Of a DNA stretch of 64,000 nucleotides, positions 31,244 through 44,900 are shown in pieces. Origin of the DNA: Paracentrotus lividus (Eukaryota; Echinodermata; Echinoidea; Camarodonta; Echinidae); NCBI GenBank assembly GCA_940671915.1, contig CALNVZ010003434.1, positions 42,020,090-42,084,089 on the forward strand. The letters run 5' to 3'. The notes beneath the pieces are model-generated. The model was not told where the DNA came from, searched no databases, and saw nothing but the letters and a program-made list of their open reading frames with translations. Position numbers and translations under genes: made by a program. Position 1 is the stretch's first letter. Each line of letters starts with the position of its first letter.

Positions 31244-33506
31244 TGGAAGAGGGGTATTTATTATTAAACATACAATTTATTTACCGGTACCCAGAGTAAC
31301 CTGCAGCCCTGCACTAATTTACATGTGAGGGGGGTGGGGGGGTTCTGTTTACCTCTTTTCTATATTTGCTCTTTTAACATCTGTATCTGATTAGTTTTAT
31401 ACATGTATATAATAAATCCAGTTTCAGCAAATCTGATGTTCTTGCACCACTAAAAAAAAAAAGAAGAGAGAAATACTATGATTCTTGTGCTTTGAGAACA
31501 GTGGAAGTGCTGATTTTTTTTAATATCTTAAGTAAATATGTATATGATTACCAAAGTGTCAACGTACTCCAAATGTTGGGTAGATTCCAGTGTGTGCTTC
31601 TTTCTTTCTTTCATATATATATGTAGTAAGTTTATCCCTGTATAGTAAATTATGAATATCTTCCTGATGGTGTGTGTTTCATTATAATGTGAAAAAATAA
31701 CATGATTAATTCTTGATCAAGATGCACTATATTTTGCTGTAGGTATTTGCATGCATATTATATATTTACAATGAAGATTGAAAATAAGAAGAATACAGTT
31801 AGGTACAAGAAATAAGAATTTCTGCCCAAAGGCTTTATCAGGAAATGCTCAAATTTATATTCAGAAATATCAATAAATTACACAAAGCTAATGCCTTGTG
31901 TATGCTGATACAAAGGATATTGTAATGGTTTACAAAATCCTATTAGTATTCAGAAGAGTTTTATTTTATATTTTGTATCATTATGTTTGACATATTTATT
32001 AATAAGGATGAAATACAAACTATAGGAAGACCTACATGGATTCAGGGGAGTGATTCGCTAAGATTTAAAATTAATCCCAACTGTGGACCTATGGAAATAT
32101 AACATGGCTATTGATTCTAAAATTGATTTTATCCCATTTGGGATTGATTTTAGCTGTTAATGAATCACCTCCCAGATCTCTTTGGTATCCTTGATTGTGT
32201 TGTATCCAATGATATTTTGATCCCTTCACACGTTTTGATCCTCAATAAATTTCATCATTTGCTGATGAAGGCCTGTGGCTGAAAATTTGAATTTACATTG
32301 TAATATGGATTTTTCTTTCAATTTTACCCTTCTTACTTTTGTACAACTCTGAAGCAAAACAATCTTGTTATTGCATATGGATGTATGTGCATGTATTATA
32401 TGACATGTTAACCCTAATCCCCCCCTAGACATTTTCCGCGACCATACTGCCGCACAAAATCTTTTCACCACGGCGCTAGTTGACTTTTTACATTCAAGTC
32501 TTGCACATCTTATGAAACCATTTTCGCGAAAATCGGTCATACACGATCTTCAAAAATATCCATCAGAGCAAAAATCACTTTCACTTTCATTGGCTAAAAT
32601 CAATTTTTTTTTTATAGAATAATTATGCTTCAAAAAGATTCTGCAATCAAGTTTGCCAAAAAAACAAAGAAAAACAAAAGGTCAAAAAACAAAGAAATAC
32701 ATAAGAAAATGATTTTCCTACCAATTTTTTTTCCCTCTGTACATTTGTTGGGAATGCTACAAAGAATATTTAGACCAAAATTTTGCATTCCAGGAGCTTT
32801 ATTTAGTAAATTAGAGCAAAAAGTATGAGTTATGCATAAATTAGCATAATTAATTAATATAATTTAAAATTATTTCAAAAAAATTAACCATACTAACTTG
32901 TAGTTTACATCGCACACTACCATTTTGCAAAAATTTTTGGCGCTCACTCGATCGGCGGCCAAGATCTCAGCGAGGGTTGATTCAACCCCCCCCCCCCCCT
33001 CCGGCTATAGGAGAGCAAGAAAAGCATGCAAGAAACCTCAATAACAGTGTACAGATTTTCAATTAACATAAGAATTGTCTCGTCTTTAATCCTTTTCTGT
33101 TTACATGTAGTTAGTGGCGAGTGGGTCTTGCTCTTTATCCTGTCAAATGGGGGGGGGGGGAGGTTGGTATGATCTACCCATCAGTAGCGGACGCAGACCG
33201 GAGTCACACAATGAACTTACTGGGCCCATGCGTAAACATAATAGAGTTGCTTTTGTCTCCAGACAATTGGGCCCCCGAAATGCATTCAATTCGATTTTCT
33301 TGGATCCGCGCCTGCCCATAATTTGGTTAATGGTATTAATTGATTTATAAATGAGGCAAGTGTACTTGTCTTCTTCCCATCCCCCTCCCACATACATGTA
33401 TACAAATGTTTCAAACTATGAGCATTGATCAATTGTTAGCAGGGGAGGGGGAGGGGGTCTGAACATTTTCGACAGTCCCCTGAAAATGTTCTAAGATTAT
33501 TGCTGT

Positions 33507-33705
33507 ATATGCCGACAATTGCTCCACCAATATTTACTCTGCCGACAATTGTTTTGCCAGCAATTACTCCGATGACAATTACTTTGCCCACCTTAGCTCC
33601 GATTGCTCCATGGCAATTGCTCCTCTTGAAAGTTTTTCGTTGACAATTGCTCTGTCAGCAGAGTAAATATCGGCATAGCAAACTGATGACGGAGCAATGT
33701 TGTAT
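33507..33705. repeat. GACAATTGCTCCG-type short tandem
   Basis: Around a dozen imperfect ~17-bp units with core CAATTGCTC or CAATTACT. The outer parts are inverted (GAGTAAATAT near both ends). Non-coding. Confidence 0.75.
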
Positions 33706-34574
33706 TTCCAGGAACAAAATTAATGTCATAGACCCTATAAAACATTGAACATTGGGGAATGCTTCTTCTTCATCAAATCGTGATCAAGCTTACACTTTTA
33801 CTTTCCCCCTTTTTATACTGATATTACAAACAAATGGGACCATTCATACATGAGGTATCATTTAATGGAAGATGTGTATTATGTGATTTTCAAATTTTCC
33901 CTTCCTATTTCACAGTTCTAAATTGTCTACTTCCACCTATTTTATATATGACTATATAAATTCTATGGAAAGTTTTCATAAATTTGTTTTATTATGGTTC
34001 ATTCCATTCTATGTAGTGTTAAAAATGTAGTGAAATAAATGAAACTGAACTGAACTTATACCTTTGATGGCCAAACAGGAATTGAATAGTTATCTTGTTC
34101 TGTTTATGCACAGTCTCAATGATCCATCAATGTTAAAATGATCTATACAGTGATTCAGTATCACTGCTGTATGGCCATGGCACCCAAATAGTTGTTAATT
34201 CCAATTTTCTTTTTATATTCAAACAGTCAACAACAAATTCAATAAGGATTGCACAATGGTGGAGGCTTATTTACTCATAGATGTAAACATCTTTGTCTCC
34301 TTTGGCACTATCTTTAAAACCAGAATGGTTTGAATTACATAATACACATCAGTAGAAAGAGTAAAAATTGCTGACATATAAATTTATTTTTGCTGGAGCA
34401 GTACACCAAAGGGTTCTTGAATAATAGCATTTTTAATAAAAATAGTAATTGAAAAATCTCAAATGGCAACTCAAAACAAATTGCCACTTTCATGCACAAG
34501 TTGACAAATCTTTTCAACAAAGTGTCATGAAGTATCAATGTCATTTATTTTATAAGTTATCGGAGTGAAATACA

Positions 34575-34800
34575 AATGTGTTGGCTCAGTGGATAGAGCA
34601 GGTTGTGGGTTCGAACCCCAATTGTGTCATACCAAAAGACGTTAAGAAATGGCAGTTGCTGCTACCCTGTTTGGCGTTCAACAAGAAGGGGATAGAGCAA
34701 CGCCAATCTGGCGCTGCTCAGCGGCTGCCGGGCCCACGAGATAAGGGGCAAAAAGAATATCCGTTTCGGAAAATAAAATTTGGAGCATATAATTGGTGAT
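34575..34800 (+). mobile_element. tRNA-like SINE fragment
   Basis: Head TTGGCTCAGTGGATAGAGCA (A box) and GGGTTCGAACCCC (B box) lie only about 14 bp apart, closer than in a real tRNA. A non-tRNA body follows with GGCGTTCAACAAGAAGGGG. Confidence 0.65.
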
Positions 34801-35064
34801 AATTTGTTGATAAAAAGTGATTCATTTATAAGCTTCTATCTATGGGCAAACGAGATCCTACAACAATCTTGCAAACTTCACAAACAATATGGAGAAGGCA
34901 ATCCGACCAACTTCAAGAGTACAAATTGACTTATTCTTTTTTGTTGCTTTCTAATATTTTGGTCTGATAGATTTCACTTAAATATCTTTCAGAAAAGGAA
35001 TATATGTATTTTGGAGGGGGAAAATATTATGTGAAGTTGTTCGATTTTGATGAATGAATATTTT

Positions 35065-35070
35065 TTTATT
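35065..35070 (-). terminator. CUSTOS: Candidate CUSTOS polyadenylation signal
   Basis: AATAAA on the - strand about 275 nt after the stop codon. Motif only. Confidence 0.4.
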
Positions 35071-35344
35071 TTTCAGAACTGTTTGTTGAAGATTATACAT
35101 TTCTTTTACATTTTGCACAATATTATTATTTATGTTGCAAGTTTTCTATGCAAATCAGCTGTCGATGTATTCCATTTAAAGGGCAATCCATACTTTACTA
35201 CAAATGTAATTTTCATTCAAGGATCTGACTGTAAACTCTCTGAAAACTCTGAAAACAGCAAAAATTCCTGAAAAAGCACATAAAAATAAGAAACAAGGCA
35301 TTAGCGATGTCTTACATCTATAACCCAAGCTTTCAAATATGATC

Positions 35345-35930
35345 TTATTTCAATTCCTTCTTTTCTTTTTTCACTTTTTTCTTCTTCCTCCTCTGATCAA
35401 CTGCTTCCTCAGAATGTGAATTTGCCTTTTCATTTAAGAGGTACTTCCCTGATCCAGCTTTTACACGCTCTTCTTCAACACTCTGCTTATAGTCTTTTCT
35501 GGGCTTGCATTTCTTTTCTTTCTTCTTATGTTTACTATAAGAATATTTATCAACATGATGCAACTGCCCATATTGATCATTTTGTCTTGAATGCAGCAAG
35601 GGGCCTACCACTCCGGATTGGCCATTTTCTTCATCCACCTTCTCATCTCCATCGTCTGTATTTGTATCCACCTTCTTCTTCTTTTTAACAACCTCAAAAT
35701 AATCATCCTCTTTCAGCTCCCTATTCTTTATTTTGTCTTTGCTTTGATTGAGAGCACAATCAGATCCATTTGTAGTTCTCATAGACTTCATGTGAGGAGA
35801 ATCATCTGTATCATCCTTGTTGAATGTTTCTACACTCTGATAAAAGGATGGTGAAAAGGCAGCAAAGCTGAGAATCTGATGACCTGATATGGCTGCTTCA
35901 GCTAGTCTTTGATCTTCAACATCAGAATCA
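35345..35930 (-). CDS. CUSTOS: CUSTOS last exon
   Basis: Acceptor GTGTCTCTTAG gives SDSDVEDQRLAEAAISGHQI directly at the exon start, the family's second acidic-QRL motif. A long acidic and then lysine-rich tail follows (KKKKK near 35670, KKKEKKC near 35520, final KKKKKVKKEKKELK), ending in TAA. The translated tail contains no membrane segment. Confidence 0.92.
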
Positions 35931-38900
35931 CTAAGAGACACAGAGGAGGAATGGTAAATGTTTCAATATCATGCATTAGGCAAGAATATAAATCTCAGAC
36001 TCAAAACATTGTTAACTATGGTATACAAACTACAAAGAAATAAATTTGGAATATGCTAATGATAAAACATCTTGTCATATCTGCCTTCCGCCTTCTTGAA
36101 GAAAATCATTAACTAAAAACTAAAAAATATCAAAGGGTATATTTGGAAAAAGAAATCATACATAATGGATGCATTTCTTCGTCTTTTGGGCTTTTTGCAA
36201 ATACCATAATATTTCATGAGGATCTAACACAATGCAAATGCAACATGACTGTTGATCATCACCCTCTTCTATATTCCCCCTACACTGGCTTCCTGTCCAA
36301 GTCCACCTTTCTTTGTTGTATTCATAACTAGTGTACTGCAAAGAAATCCAGTATTGAAATTAATTTCTAATGTATTACATTGTTTTTCAATTGCTTATGT
36401 ACTTCTTTGCATTTGACATTTTGATATTTATTGTTTTTTCTATGAAATTTGATGGTGATATATTTTGATCATAAATAGCATGTAATTTAACACACACATG
36501 ACATATGAATTTTAAGTGAAAATATTGTAAATCACAGTGCTCAATTGTGTACTTCAAAAATAAGAATTATAATAATAATAATAATATGGTTTTATTTACC
36601 CAGGGTAGCCACTTCATTGGTCCCTCTTAGTAGAGACAGACACTTAACCCCTCGTCAAAACAGATTGGCAAAGTGCTCAGATGTGTAATTGGTCCCTCTT
36701 GGTAGAGACAGTCACTTTATAGCCCCTCCAAAATGAGTGCTCAAATGTGTACTGTACAAGTGAGACTTTGGGCCCCCTTGAGAGAACCAATCAGTTTGCA
36801 AAAGAATAATCTAATTAATGCCACCACTCAACCCCATATGGGAGATAGGTCAAGATAATTATTACCTGTCTTGATCTTTATTTGCTTGAAATAATTTCTT
36901 TGTGTTCCGCCCTATATGAGGTCTCATTCTCTTTCTAGATGGTGCTGGTTCAGGTGAGTCAAGGTTAAGAGCACAGCGAGAACTGGAAAACAACCTCAAA
37001 GTATCTATGTCAAGAAAAATAAAACAGCACAAGAGTAATTCAGCTCAATTTGTGTGCCGCTACATAATAGCTAGTACAAATAATCCAATGACTCATATTT
37101 AATTTGATTTTACATTGTTGAGAAGAAAAATTCTGTAACAGCCAATGGCCGAATACTAATGATTATAAACATGTACATGTATGAGAACAAAAATAATCAG
37201 GGTGGTATTTCTGCAAGAATCTTCAAACATGAAGGAGGCAGATCACCCTGAAGAAGAAGAAGAAGAAGTCATTTTAAGTTACATGTATAATCACCTTTAT
37301 GAACGACTGGTAATCTGTTCTTGAGCTAAATAATTGAAAATATGATTAGTACAGAACCCAAAAACATGTTCCAGTCATTTGTAACTTTACTATAAATGAC
37401 TTGATGAAACACCACCATGGTTTGGTACACGTACGTATGACTATGCAGACAAGACTAAAATGTATCACACAACTATTTAGGTGAAACAAAATAGAATTCA
37501 GACAAGATATTCAAGCTAATTTTAGGGGCCATTCTACAATAAGTTTTGTGTAGTCTTCATAAAGTATAAATAACCATTAAAAATATGAAAAGACTAATAA
37601 GTATGTGAGATTGTAATTTGGTATTAAGCCAATCCTTTGAACGTTGTAATATTCACCAAGTCCTGACTTTGAATTATTATCATCTATAGTATATTTCACA
37701 AGAATGCCTAATTCTGAATGTAAATTTGATGGTTTTAATTTGTCAACATGTATTCAGGGATGACTAGCACATCAATGATGTGGTGCTCATCTGGCATCTC
37801 GCAAAGAATTACCGTAAACATGAATTTGAAATTTCGCAAAAATCAACATAATTTATTTTCTTGTCAAAATTTCAAAATTCATGTTCATGGTATAAAAAAA
37901 AAAATCAAAATCCATCAAGAAATAAATAAGTATAACATTTTTTGTTGGAATTTTCAAAATTTGCATAAATTTGCATATTTAATGAGTTTCAAAATTCTGT
38001 TTGGAAGTTTTGTATCCCCTACCTAGTGCTATCCTATAAAACAAACAGAACTGAAATTGATCAACAAATGAAGGAGAAGAAGCAAATTTTGTGATTTATG
38101 AATAAATTAGCATTTATTTTTCAAGACAATAGGTCAAAATTCTATGTACCAGTTTGGTGAACCTCATGTAGCGCTACCAGATGGAGTTAAAAAAAATTGA
38201 AATCGGTTTAACAAATGATGAAGTAGCATTTTTTGTCAATTTTGAAAAATGTGCATAAATTAGCATATTAAATGAGTTTAAAAATTCTGTGTAGAAGTTT
38301 TGAATCCCCTACCTAGTGCTATCATATGAAGCAAACAGAATTAAAATCGGACTTGAAATGGCAAAGATGAAGCATTTTAAATTGTGGACGGACACCACGC
38401 CACGACATAAGCTCAGCTGGCTCTTTGAAGCCGGATGAGCTAAAAACTACAACAGACAAAAATGATTTACCTTCCTCATTCTCTTCACTGTTTTCATTGC
38501 CAAATGTGTTCTGCTTTTTAGACAAGATCATCTTGAGGTTTCTGCAAAGAAATTTAAAGAAATATAAAACAGACTTACATTTACGTATAGGTTGTTAGAA
38601 TTGTCAAATGCGACTGTTAAGCGGTTTACACTTGTAAATTAACATTTATTGTATCATGTACAAAGTATCACAAAGTATACAATTCAGACTTGTTGCCTAT
38701 TTGGGTAATGTTACAGGCGTGGATCCAGAGATGGGCTTTAACGGGGTGCAAAAAGGTACCTTAATTTTTTTTTTTTCACATCGCGCTGGCAGCGTGAAAA
38801 GCAGGGGGGGGGTAAGTGTTGAAAAATTTTCGGCCTTCGGCTGTTATAAAATTGCTGTTTTTTACTTTTTACGGGGTGCGGTAAAAATGTCAATGTACAA

Positions 38901-41900
38901 AAGGTATGCTGATTTCCCAATCTTACGGGGTGCTCTAGCACCTTCAGCCCCCCCCCCCCCTGGATCCGTGCCTGTGTTAGATGTTATTAATTTGTCTTTG
39001 ACTCCTGGTGACCCCATAGACTAATCCCCTCCAAGATTAACCCTCTCAGGCTATTTGACACAAATCTGGTAATGTTGTGTAAATAGACATACCATCTATC
39101 CATCTTGTCCACTGTCTCCCTCTCCCTCTCTCACTTTTCCTTGCATGATGTTACGTTCCATACCTTTTGATTGAGCAATGTGTCCAAAGTAACCTTGTGT
39201 TTGACAACCATGCTCTCAAGGGAACAGCAATGGTTGTATCTCATCGAACATTGACCGATTTTTTTTTTTCTGGTTGTCCATGGAATCCTTAATAATCTGC
39301 ACCAACACCACAATTCAAATGAATCTAGTTTCTTTCTCTCTACTTTTCTCACCGTCCAGTATTCACACCCCTTTAGCACCACAGGAAAAACAATGATGAT
39401 ACCATCCTAATTTTTGTTTTGCTAACATCTTTTTCCTTCATATTTAAAGAGTCCAGACATTGCAGTTTTCCCCAAACACAATATGGCATCTATTTCTGCT
39501 GCCCAAGCTCCATTACTTTAGTTCGGAGGAAGAAAAACCAATTCACAACTTCAATGTTTTCTTAACCAACCTTGAAATCAGCTTGAAGTTTGGTTAACAT
39601 TTATTTCGTTTTTTTAGGATGTTGAGGCTTGATCTAGCTTTTAAGCTATCTGCTTGATCTTTTTGTGAGCAGTTTTCTCAGTGTTACAATTCATCCCTAT
39701 CTCATCTCTATTTACAAACATTTAGCTTATAGTGGGTCATCCAATGGCCAGAATATAGGCTTCGTTTGCAAGTCATGTTAATATTTGGCAACATCTATAA
39801 CTATGTTCTACTTGATCACACGAATCAGAAAATATATGTCGCCAATTTTTGTGTGACCCAAATGAAGGTCAAAGCTCAGGCTTCATTAATAAAATTTTTT
39901 TTTTTTTCAAATTGTGTTAAATTTGGTATCAAATTGTAGGTCATTTTATAACGAACAATCAAATCTACTATCATTTTTTTCACCTGACCAGCCAGTTTTT
40001 AGCAATATGCAAATTAGTCTATTTATGCATAATTCAAGATGTATAATAGAATCAAGCTTGGATGCATAAAAGAATAAAACTTGGCTGCAAACCACATAAT
40101 AATACGTGCTTGGCGTTTGTACACTGTGCACAGAACACATAATATTACGTGCTCATGCTATTGTCTGAGCTTTGTCTGTTGGGTATCACCAGCGCCGCGC
40201 TGGTCATACCATGCAGCAGTCAAGTGGTTAAGGACAATAAAACAAAACATATTCATAGGCAATATTAATAACATCTAATCAAGAATACAACATGGATCTT
40301 ACTAGCCTGATATTGTTGCCTCATTCTTATGACCCTTATGACCTTAAAATTAGGGCAAACGTCAATTTATAAGATGATTAACAACTTGAAAATGGCATCA
40401 TTTTAGCATAAACCTCATTTTCTGTGAACTTTGACCTTTTTTCTAGGTCAATTGTGTCAACTAAAAATATAACAACCTCTATTTTTTGGTTGATGGCACC
40501 AAGGTACCGGGTAAACATATTCTTGTTAGTTTCCAACATACAACAATAGGGCAAAGGTCAAAGTTAAAAAAAGACGTTTTGGCCAAAGTTTTTGGTCTTA
40601 CGGGCCGGATTACTTGAAATATTTTATTTGACATTGGTAATATATTCTGCTCGATCCCATGAACCAGGAAATGTTCGTTTTCATTGATCTATGACCTGTA
40701 AATAGGTGAAAATTCCAAACAATACTTAGTTTGTGATTTTCCAGGTTTTTTAGCAACATGTTATTTAAACTTTGACCTTATCTTGAGGTCATGATTCCTG
40801 GGGTCAAGTAGAACAAAAATAACTATGGTTATGAAAATCAATAAGCTATAGTATTGCCCAATGGGACAAAGGTCAAGACACACATAGAAAGTTCAAGGAA
40901 TACGCAAGGGCCATAATTTTCTGTCTTGACCATAGTCCTGTTTGGCCTTATAGCCTAATCATTTTGATAACCAGAGTTCCTTTTGTTCTACTTGACCCCA
41001 TGAATCAGAAAATCAACCTTGCTTTTTCATTGACACATATGACCTCAAGATAAGGGCAAAGTTCAAATAATATGACGCTAAAATACCTGGAAATAGGAGA
41101 AACTATGTATTTTTTGGACTTTTGTCAATGAAAACGAACATTTCCTGGTTAATGGGATCAAGTAGAACACAACTGTGTTAAATGAAATATTCCAAGTAAT
41201 ATGGCCAATTAAGTCTCAGGTCAAAACCAAAATCTTTGGCCAAAACCTCTTTCTTTAATTTTGACCTTTGACCTATTGGTTGTATAAGCTTAACTCTGTT
41301 GGTAACTAACATGAATATGTTTAAATGGTGGTATTTCACTTCGCAAAGATGTCTCCGCGACGGAATCGTTTCCGTGACAGATAAAAAGTATTAGAGACTT
41401 ATGCGGCGGTCACAACTCGCCGTACCTTTGACGTGCAACTCCTTACGATGGATTTCCTAGAAAATTCTTGCAGCGGAGGTACCTTGCAGGTACAATGCAT
41501 GTACGACGTACAGGAGGTTTTTACAATACCCTTACTACAGAAAAGCAGGAATCGCAGAAGTTGACCCAGGACCTGTGCGTGCATTGTACATGCAACGCAG
41601 ACTACGTTGATGGCACGTGCCCCATAGCCTATGACAAGTTGTGACCGCCGCATTAGGAGACTGAGCTATGGCAAACCCATGCTCACAAAACAGTTTCAAA
41701 GATCCGTCTCAAAGTAGTTTCCGTGACTCATGAAACATCTCGGAGACGTCTCCGCGACGTCTCCGAAATCCAGCTCAAAGTTGTTTCAAAGTAGTTTCCG
41801 CGAATTGGGATAGGACCCTAACTTGAGATGCCATCAACGAAAAAATATGGATCGTCATATTTTTAGTTGACACAATCGACCTAGAAATAAGGTCAAATTT

Positions 41901-44900
41901 CACAGAAAATGATGCCATTTTCAGGTTGTTAATCATCATATAAATTGACCTTTGACCAAATTTCAAGGTCATACGGGTCACCAGAATGTGGCAGCAATGT
42001 CAGGCTAGTATGACCCATGTTGTATTCTTGATTAGTTGCTATCAATATTGTCTATGGATGTTAGGTCTGATAGTCTTTAAGCCTGGCTCAATTATGCATC
42101 AAATTATGCATAAATAGACTAATTTGCATATTTCTCAAAACTGGCTGGTCGTGTGAAAAAATTTAAGAGACGTAATTGCTAGTTATAAAATTACCTACAA
42201 TTTGATACCAAATTTGATACAATTTTAACAAAATTATGTTTATATTAATGAAGCCTGAATTTTGACCTTCATTTTGGGTCACAAAAGGTCAATTAAAAAA
42301 TTGGCGGCATATATTTTCTGATTCGTGTGATGACGTAGAAAATTTTTATAGATGTTGCCAAACATTAACATGACTTGCAAACGAAACTACATAGGTGGCC
42401 CCACTATTAGTGATGGACTTGGATACTTAGTTACAAGTCTCATTTGCACATGATTAACTTTGCTATTGTCCAGAGATATGTACATGTATTACAGTTGGTT
42501 GACCCTATTCATGTGTCTTTAATACTTTTGTCTTCCACAGTCATGATGTTATGGGTGCTATCTCACTTCGTGGAAACAAAATTGAGACAGATTTGCCCGC
42601 ATGGCATTGCACTATATCTGTCTATTCTGTCTCTGCGACAAATTTTTGTGTGCTACAGGAGACAGATCTAGTAAAATGGCGTGCTGGCTAATCCGTCCTT
42701 TGTACCATGTAACCTTCTGTACGTGGGACAAAAGATTTTGTCGCGGAAAAAGAGGAGACAATGCCATGTTGGCAAATCTGTCTCAATTTTGTTTCCACGA
42801 AGTGAGATAGCACCCTTAGGTCACTGCCAGTTTGGCATTCTAGCTTCTATTCAGAACCCTATGTAACTTGTTAACCGGAAAAAAAAATGTAATTTTGTCA
42901 CAACCACGGATCTCTTGTCTGTTTTTTCGCAAACGATCCTTGTGTACATAAACAAACGGGTGATAAAAGCGGACTCGTACAGCCGTACGTGCGCGCCAGT
43001 TATCCCACAATCCTTTGTTACATATAATAGGCACAAGTGTGCCTATTATATGTAACAAGGCAAATTCCAAGCACTGTAGTAGATTTTTTAAAATCAATTA
43101 AACTTACCCATCTAGCAAACTTGAAAGCTTCTTTGCCATAAAATTCTTGAATTCTTGGGAAGCTTTCACATTCTTATGATCCTCACTAAACTGATTATGT
43201 GATTCTTGATTTATCATCTCCCTGTAGAATAATATTGATAATTAATAACAATAATTAATCATGGTATAATTGGTAACATTAATGCAACACAACATCCAGC
43301 ATGATCGGCATATAATGTTAGGAAGCAATAATTATATCTGATGAATTACTCATGCTTAAATACTATTTACTCTCTCTGCAGGAATGAAAGGCAGTTTGCT
43401 AGCAATTGATACATATCAATGTTCTTACTATAGAGTGCATCCCAAAAAGAACTATACACTCTTGACAAGGCTACTAAATTAAAAATATATGATTCATGGG
43501 AAAAAAGTTTAGATGTATATATAGCTCTTATCCTCAACTATCATTATGACACAAAAACCAGCCTGCGCAGGAATTCACTATTCATTTATCCCCTGGGTAT
43601 GGCATGCCAAGAAGGATTCAAGTAATAATGGAATAAATCTGCTAACAACGACAAAAATAAACTGAAGTCAGAGCAAAAATCAATGATACTGTATGCAAAC
43701 AAAACGGTGAAAAACTACATTTTGCATAATATTAATTGTCTATTTCTGACTTTTGATATATCTTTTACTCTGTTAGCTGATTCATTCCATTATTTCTTTG
43801 AATCCTTCTTGGCATGCCATACCCAGGTGGTAAATGAATAGCGAATTCAGGTGGTAAATGAATAGCTGATTCATTCCATTATTTCTTTGAATCCTTCTTG
43901 GCATGCCATACCCAGGTGGTAAATGAATAGCGAATTCCTGAGCAGGCTATTTTTTGTGTCCTTCATAAAGTGGGCATTGCTCACTGAAGAATGCGTTACT
44001 TTCAGAATTTTTTTGTGTCATAATGATATTTGAGGATATGAGCTTTATATACATCTAAACCTTTTCCCCAAGAAATATATATTTTTAGTTTGGTAGCCTT
44101 GTTAAAAGTGTAGAGTTCTTTTGGGACGCACTGTAGAGGAGGTGGACACCTCAGGCTCATATCTTTATAGTGGGCTCTACCCAGTCCCCCACCCCAAAAA
44201 AAACAGATGTAGAAACAGATTTTGCATTTGAATATTTAAAGCTAAATATCAAGGGCAATTCTCTGCTTTGTCTTTATTGACAATATATTTGTATAAAAAT
44301 ACACTAAATTCCATATATTTGAATATTTGTAAGCTGTGCAGTAGCATGCTTAAATATGTTGTTTTAATCTTTCTTTTCTCTTTTCATTCAAAAATTTATT
44401 GGAAGAGCCGTATAAATGCAACAAACGTATAATGTCTACTTCGCGCACCTCAACTTATTTTTCAGTTCACGTTACAATTTTGCCAAATCACGTTCCGTCA
44501 AAAAGCGTCCTTTCCGAAAAATGAAGCAATTGAATTTACGTGTAATTAAAAATTTGAACGCCTAGGGAAAAATAAGTTGGTGACCTCATGTCTCAAAATT
44601 TGAAAGCAATATCATTTCACTTGTCTAAAACACAAACACAAAAATTGAGGAAAAACAAATTTTTTTGGGGGGTCCACTGAGACAAATGGGTGAACCCTGA
44701 TCGTAAAACAACACTTAAACCCATATTTCTAGATTCTTGTGGCATTAAATGTACCTAACACTTGGTCTTGAGAGGTTGAATGTATGTTTCTTCCTGATGC
44801 AGCTACTTTCTTCTGGTTTTTCTTGCAGTGTTCGTCTGCTTGTATCTTCATCTAGGGAAGAAAATAAAAATAAGAACAGTATGGAACACTCATTATTTTA

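Larger units (their letters stand above)
39729..42406. mobile_element. 2.7-kb palindromic foldback element
   Basis: The outer arms match inverted from TTCGTTTGCAAGTCATGTTA (39761) to its complement near 42375, and continue inward (TTGATGGCACC against GGTGCCATCAA-like, AGGAAATGTTCGTTTTCATT against its complement). The centre is near 40917. AGGTCA/TGACCT words are dense. The right arm is lengthened by the nested insertion at 41326-41817. It lies wholly in CUSTOS intron 4. Confidence 0.85.

Noticed and set aside
35416-35854. + strand frames of about 90 codons
   Set aside because: Antisense of CUSTOS exon 7.
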